In this document: positions 1 to 9,230 of the stretch, piece by piece
How the letters are laid out: each line of letters opens with the position of its first letter
Position numbering within the stretch: position 1 is the first letter of the stretch
Assembly (NCBI GenBank): GCA_014841595.1
Contig: JACYUE010000001.1
Coordinates: 4,193-68,192, forward strand
From: Oxalobacteraceae sp. CFBP 8761
GTDB taxonomy: Bacteria > Pseudomonadota > Gammaproteobacteria > Burkholderiales > Burkholderiaceae_D
Length of the DNA: 64,000 nucleotides
Direction of reading: 5' to 3'
Made by a program: the position numbers and the translations under genes
The notes under the pieces: generated by a model
What the model was told of the DNA's origin: nothing
The model's database searches: none
What the model saw: only the letters and a program-made list of their open reading frames with translations

Positions 1-1598
1 CGCTGTCCCGTGCCAGGTTCGTCCTCCGATATGGTTTCCAATGCCGGTCCACGAAGTCCTACTAGGATTGCCTCTCCTTGTTCATCAATGTGAAACTCTC
101 CATATTTCGCACTGCTCCAACGACTCCCATCGCCTTCTTTGAAATACCAGGCGTCCGTAACAAGGACATTCCTGTTACCTCGCCGCACTACCTTAATCAA
201 TACCTCATCCGGCTTCGGTTTGTCGATCCCAACACGCCAATGCGTGACGACTGCCACGCCGTTTGCACCGCGTTTTGCAACCGCCAGGCCGGAGGCTTGT
301 GTTGAGTCTTCGACTTCCGCAGGCAGAATGAATCTGAGCCTCATATAGTCACCCTGCATCAATGAGCGAGGATCCACCGGTTCTAATGCCACAAAGATCG
401 TCGTGCCTTGGCGGATTAGCAGTTCGTTATCCCAGATTTTGACATTGATTGCGATGACGATCACACTGACTGGGACCACAAGCGCCCATTGCTTCCACCG
501 GGCCGCAGGTATATCGACTGGTGAAATAGGGTTCCCCTGACTCTCCCGGTTCAATAGCCGATTGCTAAAAACTAAGGTCACACCGATACCAAATAGAAGA
601 AAAGCTTTGTAGAGCAGGGGCCAGTCGAGCCTGTAATACAGCGATCCTGCCGTCCACAACCCGGCAACACAGGACACAAGCGCAAGGTGCTTTCGATAGA
701 ACAGAAAGTTGACGATTCCCATAAGGATGATGGCTCCCAGCGGCAAGGCGAAATAGCTGAGTACTGAAACCGGTATCGTGGCAAATAGCAACCAGGGGCG
801 GTAGGACGTGTTTGCTTTTCCCGCTAACCACAGACAGGACCCTGCTGCAGTGCAGACCGAGATTACTGGAGGAAGGATGAGAAAATTTCCCAAACCAGTT
901 CCTCCGTCCATCCATGCATGAAAGAACACAGAACCACTAAGCAGAAACGTGGGGCCAGAAGAGTAGGTCAGCATCACAATGATCATCAAGCCAGATCCGA
1001 TCAGGATGGATTCGATGATCTCTGCCGCCAGATAGCTGCCAGCACGCTCGGTCTGTTGCAACAAGACGTGTGCAGTCAGCCACGCAAAACAGGACCCATA
1101 CCAGGCAGGCAAAGGTATGAAAGACGTGATGTACTGCATGTTGCCGTCAAACCTTGCGCCTAATAGCCATACTGCTGCAGCTGCCAATAAGGCGCGTATC
1201 CATCGTTGCGGAACAAGGCAACTGGATGCAACGGCTACGAGGCCTGGTAACAGCTCTGGACCTCTGTGAAGCGGATTGAAATAAAGAAGAATCAGACTGC
1301 TTGCCATAAAGGCCGCCGCCGCATACTCGAGAAAAAGCGCAGTGGGGCGGGCAGCCAGAATGCCGATGGCGCATGCAAGCGTGATGCTACCAACGACAAC
1401 CGGCTGCCAACCCTGTGCATCTTCAAGAAACAGCATCACTAACACGCCGCACAGCGGGATGGCTGCGAGCGCAGTCATCAGCGCAGTCATGATGACAACA
1501 GGCCAAGGTCGGGATGCTTCTCCAGTGTCCTTGGGTGGTGCCTCGATCAGTCCTGAGGCGATGGCGTCCTGAAGCGCACGTGCCAAATCCTGACTCAT
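1..1598 (-). CDS. DUF4401-GDYXXLXY fusion membrane protein (3' end outside window)
   Basis: I translated this frame by hand from the ATG at 1598 and found no stop before the window edge (532 codons), so the gene continues beyond it. Residues about 35-360 hold many hydrophobic segments, as in DUF4401 proteins. A further membrane segment (about 375-395) is followed by a soluble region with the signature GDYMRLRF at about 416-423, which matches the GDYXXLXY family motif. The two families are often separate neighbouring genes; here they are one reading frame. The start ATG overlaps the stop of the upstream DUF2157 gene (ATGA), which implies translational coupling. Codons such as TTA, CTA and ATA are more frequent than in the rest of the window. 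Function unknown; probably an inner-membrane protein with an extracytoplasmic GDYXXLXY domain. Confidence 0.85.
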   Translation of the reverse strand, partial: MSQDLARALQDAIASGLIEAPPKDTGEASRPWPVVIMTALMTALAAIPLCGVLVMLFLEDAQGWQPVVVGSITLACAIGILAARPTALFLEYAAAAFMASSLILLYFNPLHRGPELLPGLVAVASSCLVPQRWIRALLAAAAVWLLGARFDGNMQYITSFIPLPAWYGSCFAWLTAHVLLQQTERAGSYLAAEIIESILIGSGLMIIVMLTYSSGPTFLLSGSVFFHAWMDGGTGLGNFLILPPVISVCTAAGSCLWLAGKANTSYRPWLLFATIPVSVLSYFALPLGAIILMGIVNFLFYRKHLALVSCVAGLWTAGSLYYRLDWPLLYKAFLLFGIGVTLVFSNRLLNRESQGNPISPVDIPAARWKQWALVVPVSVIVIAINVKIWDNELLIRQGTTIFVALEPVDPRSLMQGDYMRLRFILPAEVEDSTQASGLAVAKRGANGVAVVTHWRVGIDKPKPDEVLIKVVRRGNRNVLVTDAWYFKEGDGSRWSSAKYGEFHIDEQGEAILVGLRGPALETISEDEPGTGQ

Positions 1599-2557
1599 GA
1601 TTTATCCTCCACCAAACGGGCGCGATGTAGCTCGAGGATCAGCGACACGGTAATTCCCAATACGACGAGTGCTGCAAGCGCACTGATGCAGAAAACAACG
1701 AGGAGTGAGTTGAATTCAAAACCCATCTTGGTGAATCCGCCAACGATCAGCAAACCCATGCCAAGCGCGCAAATACTGAGTGCGCGAATGTCGAATAACT
1801 GATGCAATATGCCAAGACCAGTCGCGTAGGCGACGGCGAGTAGCGCAGCTATATAAATGTCGCTGGCATCATGAAAAAGACTGGCAATGCCAGCTGTCGT
1901 GACGAATACCGTGGAACACAGAATCGCCAGGTTGAAAGACCAAATCCCGGCACCGGTATAACGCTGTGATGGCTTGAACAGCGCATATGACATGCTGAAC
2001 ATGAGCACAAACGTCAGAAGATTGGTGCCGGTCAGATGGTTATCATGCTGCCAGAGGCCCAGGTGTCGCCACCATACTGTCACGCCCGTCATCGCAACGA
2101 TGAGCCAAGCGCACCATATGGCATCAGAACGCGCGGCCAAAGCAAGCGGTACCCCCAGTGCTGCCCACCCTGCAAACATTTGCCACAAGTCGGCCCCGGA
2201 CTGATAGTGCTGGCCAAAGAACGCCAGCAACGCGCCGATGACCAGAAATCCAAGTAGCGTCAGGGGCGTTCGACGTCGGATACTGCGAGCTGCCCACACG
2301 GCTGCGGTGACGAGGGCCAACTCCAGCCCGAAGAACATGGGAAACGGGTTTTCGGTTATCCAGTTGGCCGCGACAAAAAAAATGACGCCCAGTCCGGCAA
2401 ACAGAAGCGCGACAAGATACACCGCCTGTTGTAGTGACACTTTGGCTGCGATACCAATGCCTTCACGTGACGCGCTGTGGAGCAATGAAGCGTAGGTATT
2501 CGCCGGAAAATGGTGTCGTCTGGCGAGTTCTAGAACAGCCAAGCGCATGCTTAACAT
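1595..2557 (-). CDS. DUF2157 domain membrane protein
   Basis: Protein of 320 residues. A cytoplasmic-looking N-terminus of about 50 residues (rich in L, A and R) is followed by roughly ten hydrophobic segments, the DUF2157 arrangement. DUF2157, DUF4401 and GDYXXLXY proteins are frequently neighbours, which supports the assignment. An ATG lies four codons upstream at 2569, but GGAG then sits inside that reading frame. With the ATG at 2557 the GGAG falls about seven bases upstream, so I chose 2557. Its stop overlaps the start of the next gene by the sequence ATGA, so the two are probably one operon. No catalytic residues are recognisable; the role is unknown. Confidence 0.8.
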   Translation of the reverse strand: MLSMRLAVLELARRHHFPANTYASLLHSASREGIGIAAKVSLQQAVYLVALLFAGLGVIFFVAANWITENPFPMFFGLELALVTAAVWAARSIRRRTPLTLLGFLVIGALLAFFGQHYQSGADLWQMFAGWAALGVPLALAARSDAIWCAWLIVAMTGVTVWWRHLGLWQHDNHLTGTNLLTFVLMFSMSYALFKPSQRYTGAGIWSFNLAILCSTVFVTTAGIASLFHDASDIYIAALLAVAYATGLGILHQLFDIRALSICALGMGLLIVGGFTKMGFEFNSLLVVFCISALAALVVLGITVSLILELHRARLVEDKS

Positions 2558-2674
2558 GATTTTCTCCATAGAAAGTCGTGAAACATTCTAGGAGCCATCA
2601 CGTCAACTAGCCTTGATGCGGCAGAACGATCTGTCAGGCACCCCTGGCATGGGTTTGATCAAGGCCATTCAGAC

Positions 2675-4171
2675 TCACTGCCCCGTCACCGTTACCGGTT
2701 CGACCGTCTTGGCCACGCCGCGGCTCTGGCTGATGCTGTCGCCATCATCGCGGCGCAGGCGCCAGAACACCAGGGAAGAGAACAGCGTCAGTATCGCCAG
2801 CGCCATGAACCCGTGGTGTATTGCTTGCGTCACCTGACCCCCATTGGTCTGGGACACGTCACCAAGGAACCAGGCGGTGACAATCGATCCAGCGGCCAGG
2901 CCAAAGCTCATCGACAATTGCTGCAGCGAACTCGAGATCGTGCTCGCCATGCTTGAGTCCGCCGGTTCGATATCGGCGTAGGCCAGCGTGTTCATGCTCG
3001 AAAACTGCAGTGAGTTGAAGAACCCCAGCATCAGGCTGATGCACACGATCATGATCAATGGCGAACCGGCATCGACCAGCGTGAACATGGCGATGGTGAC
3101 GCCAATCATGATCGTGTTGGCCAGCAGCACCTGGCGATAACCGAAGCGCGCCAGCAGGCGCGGCGCGAACAGCTTCATTCCCATTGCCGCCAGCGCCGAT
3201 GGCATCATCATGAGCCCCGACTGCCACGCCGGCATCCCCAGGCCCAGCTGGTACAGTAGCGGCAGCAGGAACGGCAAGCCGCCCACCCCCAGGCGTGTGA
3301 CGAAGCCGCCCAGCACGGCAATGCGGAAGGTACGCACCTTGAGCAGCGTCAGGCGCAGCAACGGAAACTTCGTGCGGCATGCGTGCCAGGCGTAGGCGCC
3401 GAGCAAACCCAGTGCCAGCAAGAACAGCAGACCGGCCGTGATGCCGTCGAGCGTGTGTTCGCCAAACACTTCCAGCACCCACGACAACAAGGCCGTGCCG
3501 CTACTGAACAGCAACAGACCGGCCACGTCGAGCGGGCGCCGCTGCTCCGAACGGTAATCCGGCATATGCCGCCACACAAAGTACAGCGCGATCAGGCCCA
3601 CCGGGATATTGACGAAGAAGATCACGCGCCATGACGTCCAGTGCACGATCAGCCCGCCGATCGTTGGGCCCAGCAACGGCCCGATCAGCGCCGGGATGAT
3701 CACGAAGTTCATCGCACCCAGCAACTCATTCTTGGGGAACGTGCGCACGATTGCCAGGCGCCCGATCGGAATCATCATCGCGCCACCCAAGCCCTGCAGC
3801 AGGCGCGCGCCCGTCATCATCCGCGCATCGACCGACAAGCCGCACAACACGGATGCAAAGGTGAAGATCGCGATCGCCGTAAAAAATACGCGCCGCGTAC
3901 CGAAGCGATCGGCCATCCAGCCACTGAGTGGAATACCGACAGCCAGGCCCAGGATATAGCTGGTGACAACGGATTTGAGACTGAGCGGTGTGACGCCGAG
4001 ACTGGCGGCGATGCTGGGGATGGCAGTGTTGACGATGGTCGCGTCCAGCTGTTCCATGAACAGGGCGATGGCGACGAGCCAGGGGAGGTAGCGTTTGAGG
4101 GTGGGCGAAGGAGTCAATCGGGCCTCGACAACAGCGCGCGGACTGCGCCGCGAAAGGCCCGATTGTGTCAT
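2675..4171 (-). CDS. MFS drug exporter, DHA2 family, MdtD-like
   Basis: Protein of 498 residues with about 14 membrane segments, a proton-driven multidrug exporter of the inner membrane. Visible family features are the first helix with MEQLDATIVNTAIPS, motif A-like GWMADRFGTRR between helices 2 and 3, and GGAMMIPIGRLAIVR in helix 5. FSSMNTLAYADI near residue 395 resembles the corresponding segment of E. coli MdtD. The substrate cannot be read from the sequence. No good ribosome-binding site precedes the ATG at 4171, so the first 20 or so polar residues may be overcalled. The gene is monocistronic by spacing; its downstream neighbour DUF2157 is about 120 bases away and differs in base composition. 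Confidence 0.88.
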   Translation of the reverse strand: MTQSGLSRRSPRAVVEARLTPSPTLKRYLPWLVAIALFMEQLDATIVNTAIPSIAASLGVTPLSLKSVVTSYILGLAVGIPLSGWMADRFGTRRVFFTAIAIFTFASVLCGLSVDARMMTGARLLQGLGGAMMIPIGRLAIVRTFPKNELLGAMNFVIIPALIGPLLGPTIGGLIVHWTSWRVIFFVNIPVGLIALYFVWRHMPDYRSEQRRPLDVAGLLLFSSGTALLSWVLEVFGEHTLDGITAGLLFLLALGLLGAYAWHACRTKFPLLRLTLLKVRTFRIAVLGGFVTRLGVGGLPFLLPLLYQLGLGMPAWQSGLMMMPSALAAMGMKLFAPRLLARFGYRQVLLANTIMIGVTIAMFTLVDAGSPLIMIVCISLMLGFFNSLQFSSMNTLAYADIEPADSSMASTISSSLQQLSMSFGLAAGSIVTAWFLGDVSQTNGGQVTQAIHHGFMALAILTLFSSLVFWRLRRDDGDSISQSRGVAKTVEPVTVTGQ

Positions 4172-4237
4172 GAAATGCTATTTACCCGCGCCGTGTACCC
4201 GCAGCCGAAGCGGGTGTTACGTGGGTAACAAAACCCA

Positions 4238-4801
4238 TCAGAAGCGGTAGGCTGCCTTGGCGACAAGCCAGTTGGCGCCGGCGTTCGGGCTCTTGATGCT
4301 GCCGTTCGAGTAGTGCTGGTATTTCAGGCCGAAGTCCCACTTGGCGGTGGTGTAGCCCACGCCGATATGGTCGCCGAACTGGAACGCGGTCGACAGTTCC
4401 TTGTCTTCATTCTTGTACAGCGTCGACAGCAGGTTCAGGCCGATGCCGATTTCGCCATACAGGCCCAGCTTGTTGTCGTTCTGGTAGCGGAACACCGGGG
4501 TAAAGCCCAGCACGCCGATGTTCTTGTTGCGACCGCGGACGTTCTCGTACGAGTTCAGGCGCCACAAGGCCAGGTTCGTTTCAAAGTAACCTGACAGATG
4601 ACGGCCATTGCCTGCGAACCATTGCTTGTCCCAGTCCGACTGGATCGCGACACGGCCCATGCGCTGCTGCGGATTGGTGCCGTATTCGAACGATACGGAA
4701 TCGATGTAGCCGTTGCCCACGGTGGACTGGGCGAACGCGGCAGGCGCGCACAGCGCGGCGCTGGCCAGCGCCAGCATGCTGATTTTTTTGAGAGTGAACA
4801 T
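4238..4801 (-). CDS. pagL: PagL-type lipid A 3-O-deacylase (acyloxyacyl hydrolase)
   Basis: Protein of 187 residues with a clear Sec signal peptide (cleavage near APAAFAQ, residue 25). The rest alternates like an outer-membrane beta-barrel and ends in an aromatic residue (AAYRF), the usual barrel-assembly signal. HYSNGS near the C-terminus matches the catalytic His-x-Ser of PagL enzymes, which remove the 3-O acyl chain of lipid A. In the Pseudomonas enzyme the triad glutamate lies 12 residues after the serine. Here that position appears to be Asn, so either the alignment shifts or the acidic residue differs. Start at 4801 has AGG six bases upstream. Length fits the family. No linked regulator is visible. 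Confidence 0.8.
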   Translation of the reverse strand: MFTLKKISMLALASAALCAPAAFAQSTVGNGYIDSVSFEYGTNPQQRMGRVAIQSDWDKQWFAGNGRHLSGYFETNLALWRLNSYENVRGRNKNIGVLGFTPVFRYQNDNKLGLYGEIGIGLNLLSTLYKNEDKELSTAFQFGDHIGVGYTTAKWDFGLKYQHYSNGSIKSPNAGANWLVAKAAYRF

Positions 4802-4941
4802 GGTCTACCTGGAAAGGGTGGGGGATGACATTTTGGAATAATGCGGTATTGTACTAGCGAGAACAATAGCGTGCTGGCAGCCACGCAAGCGGGCGGCGCA
4901 GGTATCATAGGCGCCCGCCGCAACAATATCGATCAATCACC

Positions 4942-5643
4942 ATGGCCGAACCAACCATCACCCCGCTGTATCCGTTGACCGCGCCGATGCAGCGCCAACC
5001 CGAATCCGTCGTGCTGCCGCATGACCCGGTCGGCGAGCACATTGCCGCGCACCTGGGCGCCCCCGCGATGTTCTTCCACGAGACCGATGGCGGCGCCGTC
5101 CAGGTTGACATCCACGTGATCGGACCAACCGCCGACTTCCCCTACGTGCGCCTGGTAACCTCGGGAATGAGCAAGCGTCCGATGACAACGCCAGAGGGCG
5201 CGCCGCCGTTCGCTGAACTCATGATGACCTTGCCGGCAAACTGGCAGCTCGACGAAGCGTCGATCAAGGAAGAGCGCTGGTACTGGCCGGTGGCCCTGAT
5301 GCGCCACCTGGCGCACTATCCGCACCACCAGGGCACCTGGATCGGCCTGGGCCATGCGCTGCCCAACGGCGCCCCGCCCAAGCCCTACGTCGATGGCGTG
5401 GGCTTCTGCGGCGCCATTCTGCTGCCGCCGGTATCGGCGCCGGAACCATTTCATTCGGTGACGGTCGAAGGCAAGGACATCTACTTCCACTGCGTCGTGC
5501 CACTGTTCAAGGAAGAACTGGATCTGGCGCGGCACCAGGGGTTTGCCGCCCTGATCGACAAGTTCAACGACAAGGACGTGACCGATGTCGTCGACCCGGC
5601 ACGCAAGAACACGGTCAAGAAAAAATTCCTCGGCCTGTTCTAG
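4942..5643 (+). CDS. Suppressor-of-fused (SUFU) domain protein
   Basis: Protein of 233 residues, no signal peptide or membrane segment. The order of conserved pieces is that of bacterial SUFU proteins: an N-terminal region with DIHVIGPT and the VTSGMSKRPM segment, an ELMMTLPANW strand, WPVALMRHLAHYPHHQ, a GHALP segment, and a C-terminal FHCVVPLFKEELDLA strand-helix. In animals SUFU binds Gli factors; in bacteria the domain is known mainly as an immunity component of polymorphic toxin systems or as an orphan. No toxin gene is adjacent, so the role is open. The gene diverges from pagL with about 140 bases between starts. Confidence 0.85.
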   Translation: MAEPTITPLYPLTAPMQRQPESVVLPHDPVGEHIAAHLGAPAMFFHETDGGAVQVDIHVIGPTADFPYVRLVTSGMSKRPMTTPEGAPPFAELMMTLPANWQLDEASIKEERWYWPVALMRHLAHYPHHQGTWIGLGHALPNGAPPKPYVDGVGFCGAILLPPVSAPEPFHSVTVEGKDIYFHCVVPLFKEELDLARHQGFAALIDKFNDKDVTDVVDPARKNTVKKKFLGLF

Positions 5644-5659
5644 GCGCCCTCAAGCAGGA

Positions 5660-5676
5660 CCGGGCACGGTGCCCGG
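5660..5676. terminator. GC hairpin between convergent genes
   Basis: CCGGGC and GCCCGG are separated by five bases between the stops of the SUFU gene and the M20 gene. There is no T-run on either side, so this is a weak terminator call; it may simply stabilise mRNA 3' ends. Confidence 0.35.
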
Positions 5677-5688
5677 CCCGCTAGCTTG

Positions 5689-6882
5689 TCAGGCAACTGA
5701 AAGACGCATCTCCGCCAGGCGTACCCAATAACTCGCGCCAATCGGCAGCAGATTGTCGTTGAAATCGTAACTGGCATTGTGCAACTGGCATGGTCCAAGA
5801 CCGTGGCCACCAGCGCGATGGTCGCCGTCGCCATTGCCCAGGAAGACATAGCACCCTGGTTTGGCCTGCAGCATGAAGGCGAAATCCTCGGCGCCCATGG
5901 TCGGCTCGACATTTGCGTTGACCGCGTCCGGGCCCACCACCGCGCGCATTGCCTCGATCGCAAACGCGGTCTGCTCGGTGTGGTTTACCAGCGGCGGATA
6001 CTTGCGCTTGAAGCCAAAGTCGACCGTCGCGCCAAAGCCCGCAGCAATCCCGTCAGCCATTTCCTGCATGCGGCGCTCAATTAGGTCGAGCACCTCGGTC
6101 GTGAACGTGCGCACCGTGCCCACCAGCTGCGCTTCATCCGGAATGATGTTGGTGGCACTGCCTGCGTGGATCTGGGTGATCGACAACACCGCCGTGAGCA
6201 GCGGATTCTTTTCACGTGAGATGATCGTTTGCCACGCCTGCGCGATCTGCACCGCCACCATGATCGGATCGATGCCGCGGTGCGGCTGCGCCGCGTGGGC
6301 GCCCTTGCCGCGCACGGTCACGCGAAACTCGTTACTCGACGCCATCATCGGCCCGTCGACGACGGCAAACGTGCCTTCGGCAATGCCTGGCCAGTTGTGC
6401 ATGCCGTACACGGCGTCCATCGGGAAGCGTTCGAACAGACCATCTTCGATCATGCGCTCCCCGCCGCCGCCGCCTTCTTCGGCCGGCTGGAAAATCAGAT
6501 ACACGGTGCCATCGAAATTGCGGTGCTGCGCCAGATAGTGCGCGGCGCCGAGCAGCATCGCCGTGTGGCCGTCGTGGCCACAGGCGTGCATCTTGCCCGC
6601 ATTGGTCGACGCGTGGGCGAAGCCATTGATTTCCTGCATGGGCAGCGCGTCCATGTCGGCGCGCAGGCCGATCGCGCGGTCGGACGTGCCGTTCTTGATG
6701 ATGCCGACGACGCCCGTCACGCCAAGGCCGCGCACGACGGGAATGCCCCACGCTTCGAGCCGGTCGGCCACGATCTGCGCGGTACGGTGTTCTTCGTAGC
6801 CCAATTCGGGATGCGCGTGCAGGTCGCGCCGGATTGCCTGGATTTCGGCGAGTGACGCCAGGATAGGTTCAACCAGTTTCAT
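5689..6882 (-). CDS. M20 family amidohydrolase (hippurate hydrolase/aminoacylase type)
   Basis: Protein of 397 residues, the usual length of M20D metallopeptidases that cleave N-acyl amino acids such as hippurate or N-acetylated amino acids. Metal-site motifs are visible: HACGHDGHTAM near residue 98 with the ligating Cys and His, the catalytic pair PAEEGGGGGERM near 135, and GMHNWPG near 160. The lid-domain segment GAHAAQPHRGIDPI lies near 195, and the C-terminal metal His would be in the FLGNGDGDHRAG region near residue 363. No signal peptide, so cytoplasmic. GGAG lies six bases before the ATG at 6882. The substrate cannot be decided from sequence; names such as HipO and AbgA fit equally well. 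Spacing on both sides suggests its own transcript. Confidence 0.88.
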   Translation of the reverse strand: MKLVEPILASLAEIQAIRRDLHAHPELGYEEHRTAQIVADRLEAWGIPVVRGLGVTGVVGIIKNGTSDRAIGLRADMDALPMQEINGFAHASTNAGKMHACGHDGHTAMLLGAAHYLAQHRNFDGTVYLIFQPAEEGGGGGERMIEDGLFERFPMDAVYGMHNWPGIAEGTFAVVDGPMMASSNEFRVTVRGKGAHAAQPHRGIDPIMVAVQIAQAWQTIISREKNPLLTAVLSITQIHAGSATNIIPDEAQLVGTVRTFTTEVLDLIERRMQEMADGIAAGFGATVDFGFKRKYPPLVNHTEQTAFAIEAMRAVVGPDAVNANVEPTMGAEDFAFMLQAKPGCYVFLGNGDGDHRAGGHGLGPCQLHNASYDFNDNLLPIGASYWVRLAEMRLSVA

Positions 6883-7127
6883 GATGTTCTCCGCGATGGG
6901 GACCTCGGTGGCGCTGCCGCGCGCTGCAGCGCGTCAGGCGCTGCACGTAGGGGTTTGCTGGAGGCCCCTCGGTTGTCTTGCCACCCTTGCATGGCATGGT
7001 TTTAACTATTGTAGCGTGCCTTAAACAGACTTGTCAGGGGAGGTCACGGACCCCGTCCGAATCGTATAAAGTATTGGTTTAGCGCAGTTTTTTCAGTGCA
7101 GCCTGCATTCAACGCCCAAATAACAAT

Positions 7128-9230
7128 ATGACCACCACCACCGTCCGTGCGACCTGTCCCCATGATTGCCCCGATACCTGCGCGCTGCTGATCAAAGTCG
7201 AGAACGGCGTCGCCACGGAGGTCAAGGGCGACCCGGACCATCCCACCACGGCCGGCGTGCTGTGCACCAAAGTCGCGCGCTACGTCGAGCGCACCTATCA
7301 CCCGGATCGCGTGCTGTACCCGATGCGGCGCGTCGGCCGCAAGGGCGAAGGCAAGTTCGAGCGCATCACGTGGGACGCCGCCCTGGACGAGATCGCCACG
7401 CGCCTGACCGGCATTGCCGCGCGCGATCCCGAAGCGATCCTGCCGTACAGCTATTGCGGCACGATGGGCCTGGTGCAGGGCGAATCGATGTCGCTGCGCT
7501 TTTTCAATCAACTGGGCGCGTCGCTGCTCGATCGCACCATCTGCGCCACGGCCGGCGCAACCGGCTACCGGTATTCCATCGGTAGTTCGATCGGCACCGA
7601 CCTCGAACAGTTCCAGAACGCCAAATTGATCCTGATCTGGGGCGGTAATCCGATCGCGTCGAACCTGCATTTCTGGATGCGTGCGCAAGAAGCCAAGCGC
7701 AATGGCGCTACCTTGATTGCCATCGATCCGTATCGCTCGCTCACTGCCGAAAAATGCCATCAACACATTGCGCTGCTGCCCGGCACGGATGCCGCGCTGG
7801 CACTGGGCATGATGCATGTGCTGATCAAGGAAGACCTGCTCGATCACGCCTACATCGACAAGCACACACTGGGTTTCGAGCCGCTCAAGGCGCGCGCGCT
7901 CGAATGGCCGCCGGAACGCACGGCCGAGATCTGCGGCATCACTGTCGATGAAGTGGTCAATCTGGCGCGCCTGTATGGCCAGACCGCAAAGAACGGCGAG
8001 GCGGCCGCGATCCGCGTCAACTACGGCATCCAGCGCGTGCGTGGCGGCGGCATGGCCGTGCGCAATATCGCCTGCCTGCCGGCCCTGGTGGGCGCCTGGC
8101 GCCTGCCCGCAGGGGGCATCCAGTTGTCGAGCTCAGCCTCGTTCCCGACCAACCGTCCGGCGCTGCAGCGCCCGGATCTGCTGGCGGGCCGCACCCCGCG
8201 CACGATCAACATGACCACGATCGGCGACGACCTGCTGCGCGAGAGCGCCCCCGATTTCGGCCCGAAGATCGAGGCCGTGATCGTCTACAACGCGAATCCG
8301 CTGGCGATCGCGCCCGATTCGCGCAAGGTGCAGCAGGGCTTCGAGCGCGAAGACCTGTTCACCGTGGTGCTCGAGCACTTTCATACCGACAGCGCCGACT
8401 ACGCCGACATCCTGCTGCCGGCCACCACCCAGCTCGAACACGTCGATGCGCACCTGGCCTACGGCCACCTGTACATGATGGCCAATAACGCCGCCGTCGA
8501 GCCGGTGGGCGAATCCAAGCCGAATACCGAATTCTTCCGCCTGCTTGCCGCGCGCATGGGCTTTACCGATCCCTGCTTCCGCGAGAGCGATGACGCCATT
8601 GCAGCGCAAGCCTTCAACAGCAAGGATACGCGCGCAGTGCACTTCGACTGGGAGTCGCTCAAGCGCACAGGCTGGAGCAAGCTCAACATGCCGGACGCAC
8701 CGTTTGCCGACGGCGGCTTCACGACGCCATCGGGCAAGTGCGAGTTCTTTTCCGAGAGCATGCTGGCCGACGGCCTCGATCCGGTGCCGACGTACATCCC
8801 GCCGTACGAGTCGGTCGCCTCGAACCCGGAGCTGGCAAAAACCTATCCGCTGGCCATGATTTCTCCGCCGGCACGGAACTTCCTCAACTCGACGTTTGTC
8901 AATGTACAGAGCCTGCGCGCAACTGAGGGCGAACCGCACCTCGACATCCACCCGCGCGATGCCGCCGCACGCGGCATCGCGCACGGTGACATGGCGCGCA
9001 TTTATAACGACCGCGGTTCGTTCCTCGCCCGTGCACGCGTGACCGACAAGGCGCGCGCCGGACTGGTGGTGGGCTTGTCGATCTGGTGGAAAAAACTGGC
9101 TACCGACGGCAAGAACGCCAACGAAGTCACCAGCCAGCGTTTGACCGACATGGGCCGGGCGCCCACTTTCTACGACACCCTGGTGCAGGTTGAAAAAGCT
9201 GCGCCCCCGACACGAGATGACGCCCTCTAG
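7128..9230 (+). CDS. Molybdopterin oxidoreductase (DMSO reductase superfamily), orphan catalytic subunit
   Basis: Protein of 700 residues. The N-terminus carries a 4Fe-4S motif, C10-x3-C14-x3-C18-x27-C46, followed by the molybdopterin-binding core and a C-terminal molydopterin dinucleotide-binding domain from about residue 570. By alignment with formate dehydrogenase around GYRYSIGSS, Cys139 (TICATAG) is the likely molybdenum ligand. There is no twin-arginine signal, so the enzyme should be cytoplasmic. No iron-sulfur or membrane partner gene is next to it, so its electron partner and substrate are unknown. The last 14 bases overlap the next gene. No clear ribosome-binding site precedes the ATG. 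Confidence 0.88.
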   Translation: MTTTTVRATCPHDCPDTCALLIKVENGVATEVKGDPDHPTTAGVLCTKVARYVERTYHPDRVLYPMRRVGRKGEGKFERITWDAALDEIATRLTGIAARDPEAILPYSYCGTMGLVQGESMSLRFFNQLGASLLDRTICATAGATGYRYSIGSSIGTDLEQFQNAKLILIWGGNPIASNLHFWMRAQEAKRNGATLIAIDPYRSLTAEKCHQHIALLPGTDAALALGMMHVLIKEDLLDHAYIDKHTLGFEPLKARALEWPPERTAEICGITVDEVVNLARLYGQTAKNGEAAAIRVNYGIQRVRGGGMAVRNIACLPALVGAWRLPAGGIQLSSSASFPTNRPALQRPDLLAGRTPRTINMTTIGDDLLRESAPDFGPKIEAVIVYNANPLAIAPDSRKVQQGFEREDLFTVVLEHFHTDSADYADILLPATTQLEHVDAHLAYGHLYMMANNAAVEPVGESKPNTEFFRLLAARMGFTDPCFRESDDAIAAQAFNSKDTRAVHFDWESLKRTGWSKLNMPDAPFADGGFTTPSGKCEFFSESMLADGLDPVPTYIPPYESVASNPELAKTYPLAMISPPARNFLNSTFVNVQSLRATEGEPHLDIHPRDAAARGIAHGDMARIYNDRGSFLARARVTDKARAGLVVGLSIWWKKLATDGKNANEVTSQRLTDMGRAPTFYDTLVQVEKAAPPTRDDAL

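Noticed and set aside
565..915. Short minus-strand ORFs at the left edge considered as pieces of a frameshifted gene
   Set aside because: Manual translation of the third frame from 1598 gives an uninterrupted protein to the edge, so no frameshift is needed and the short ORFs are shadows.
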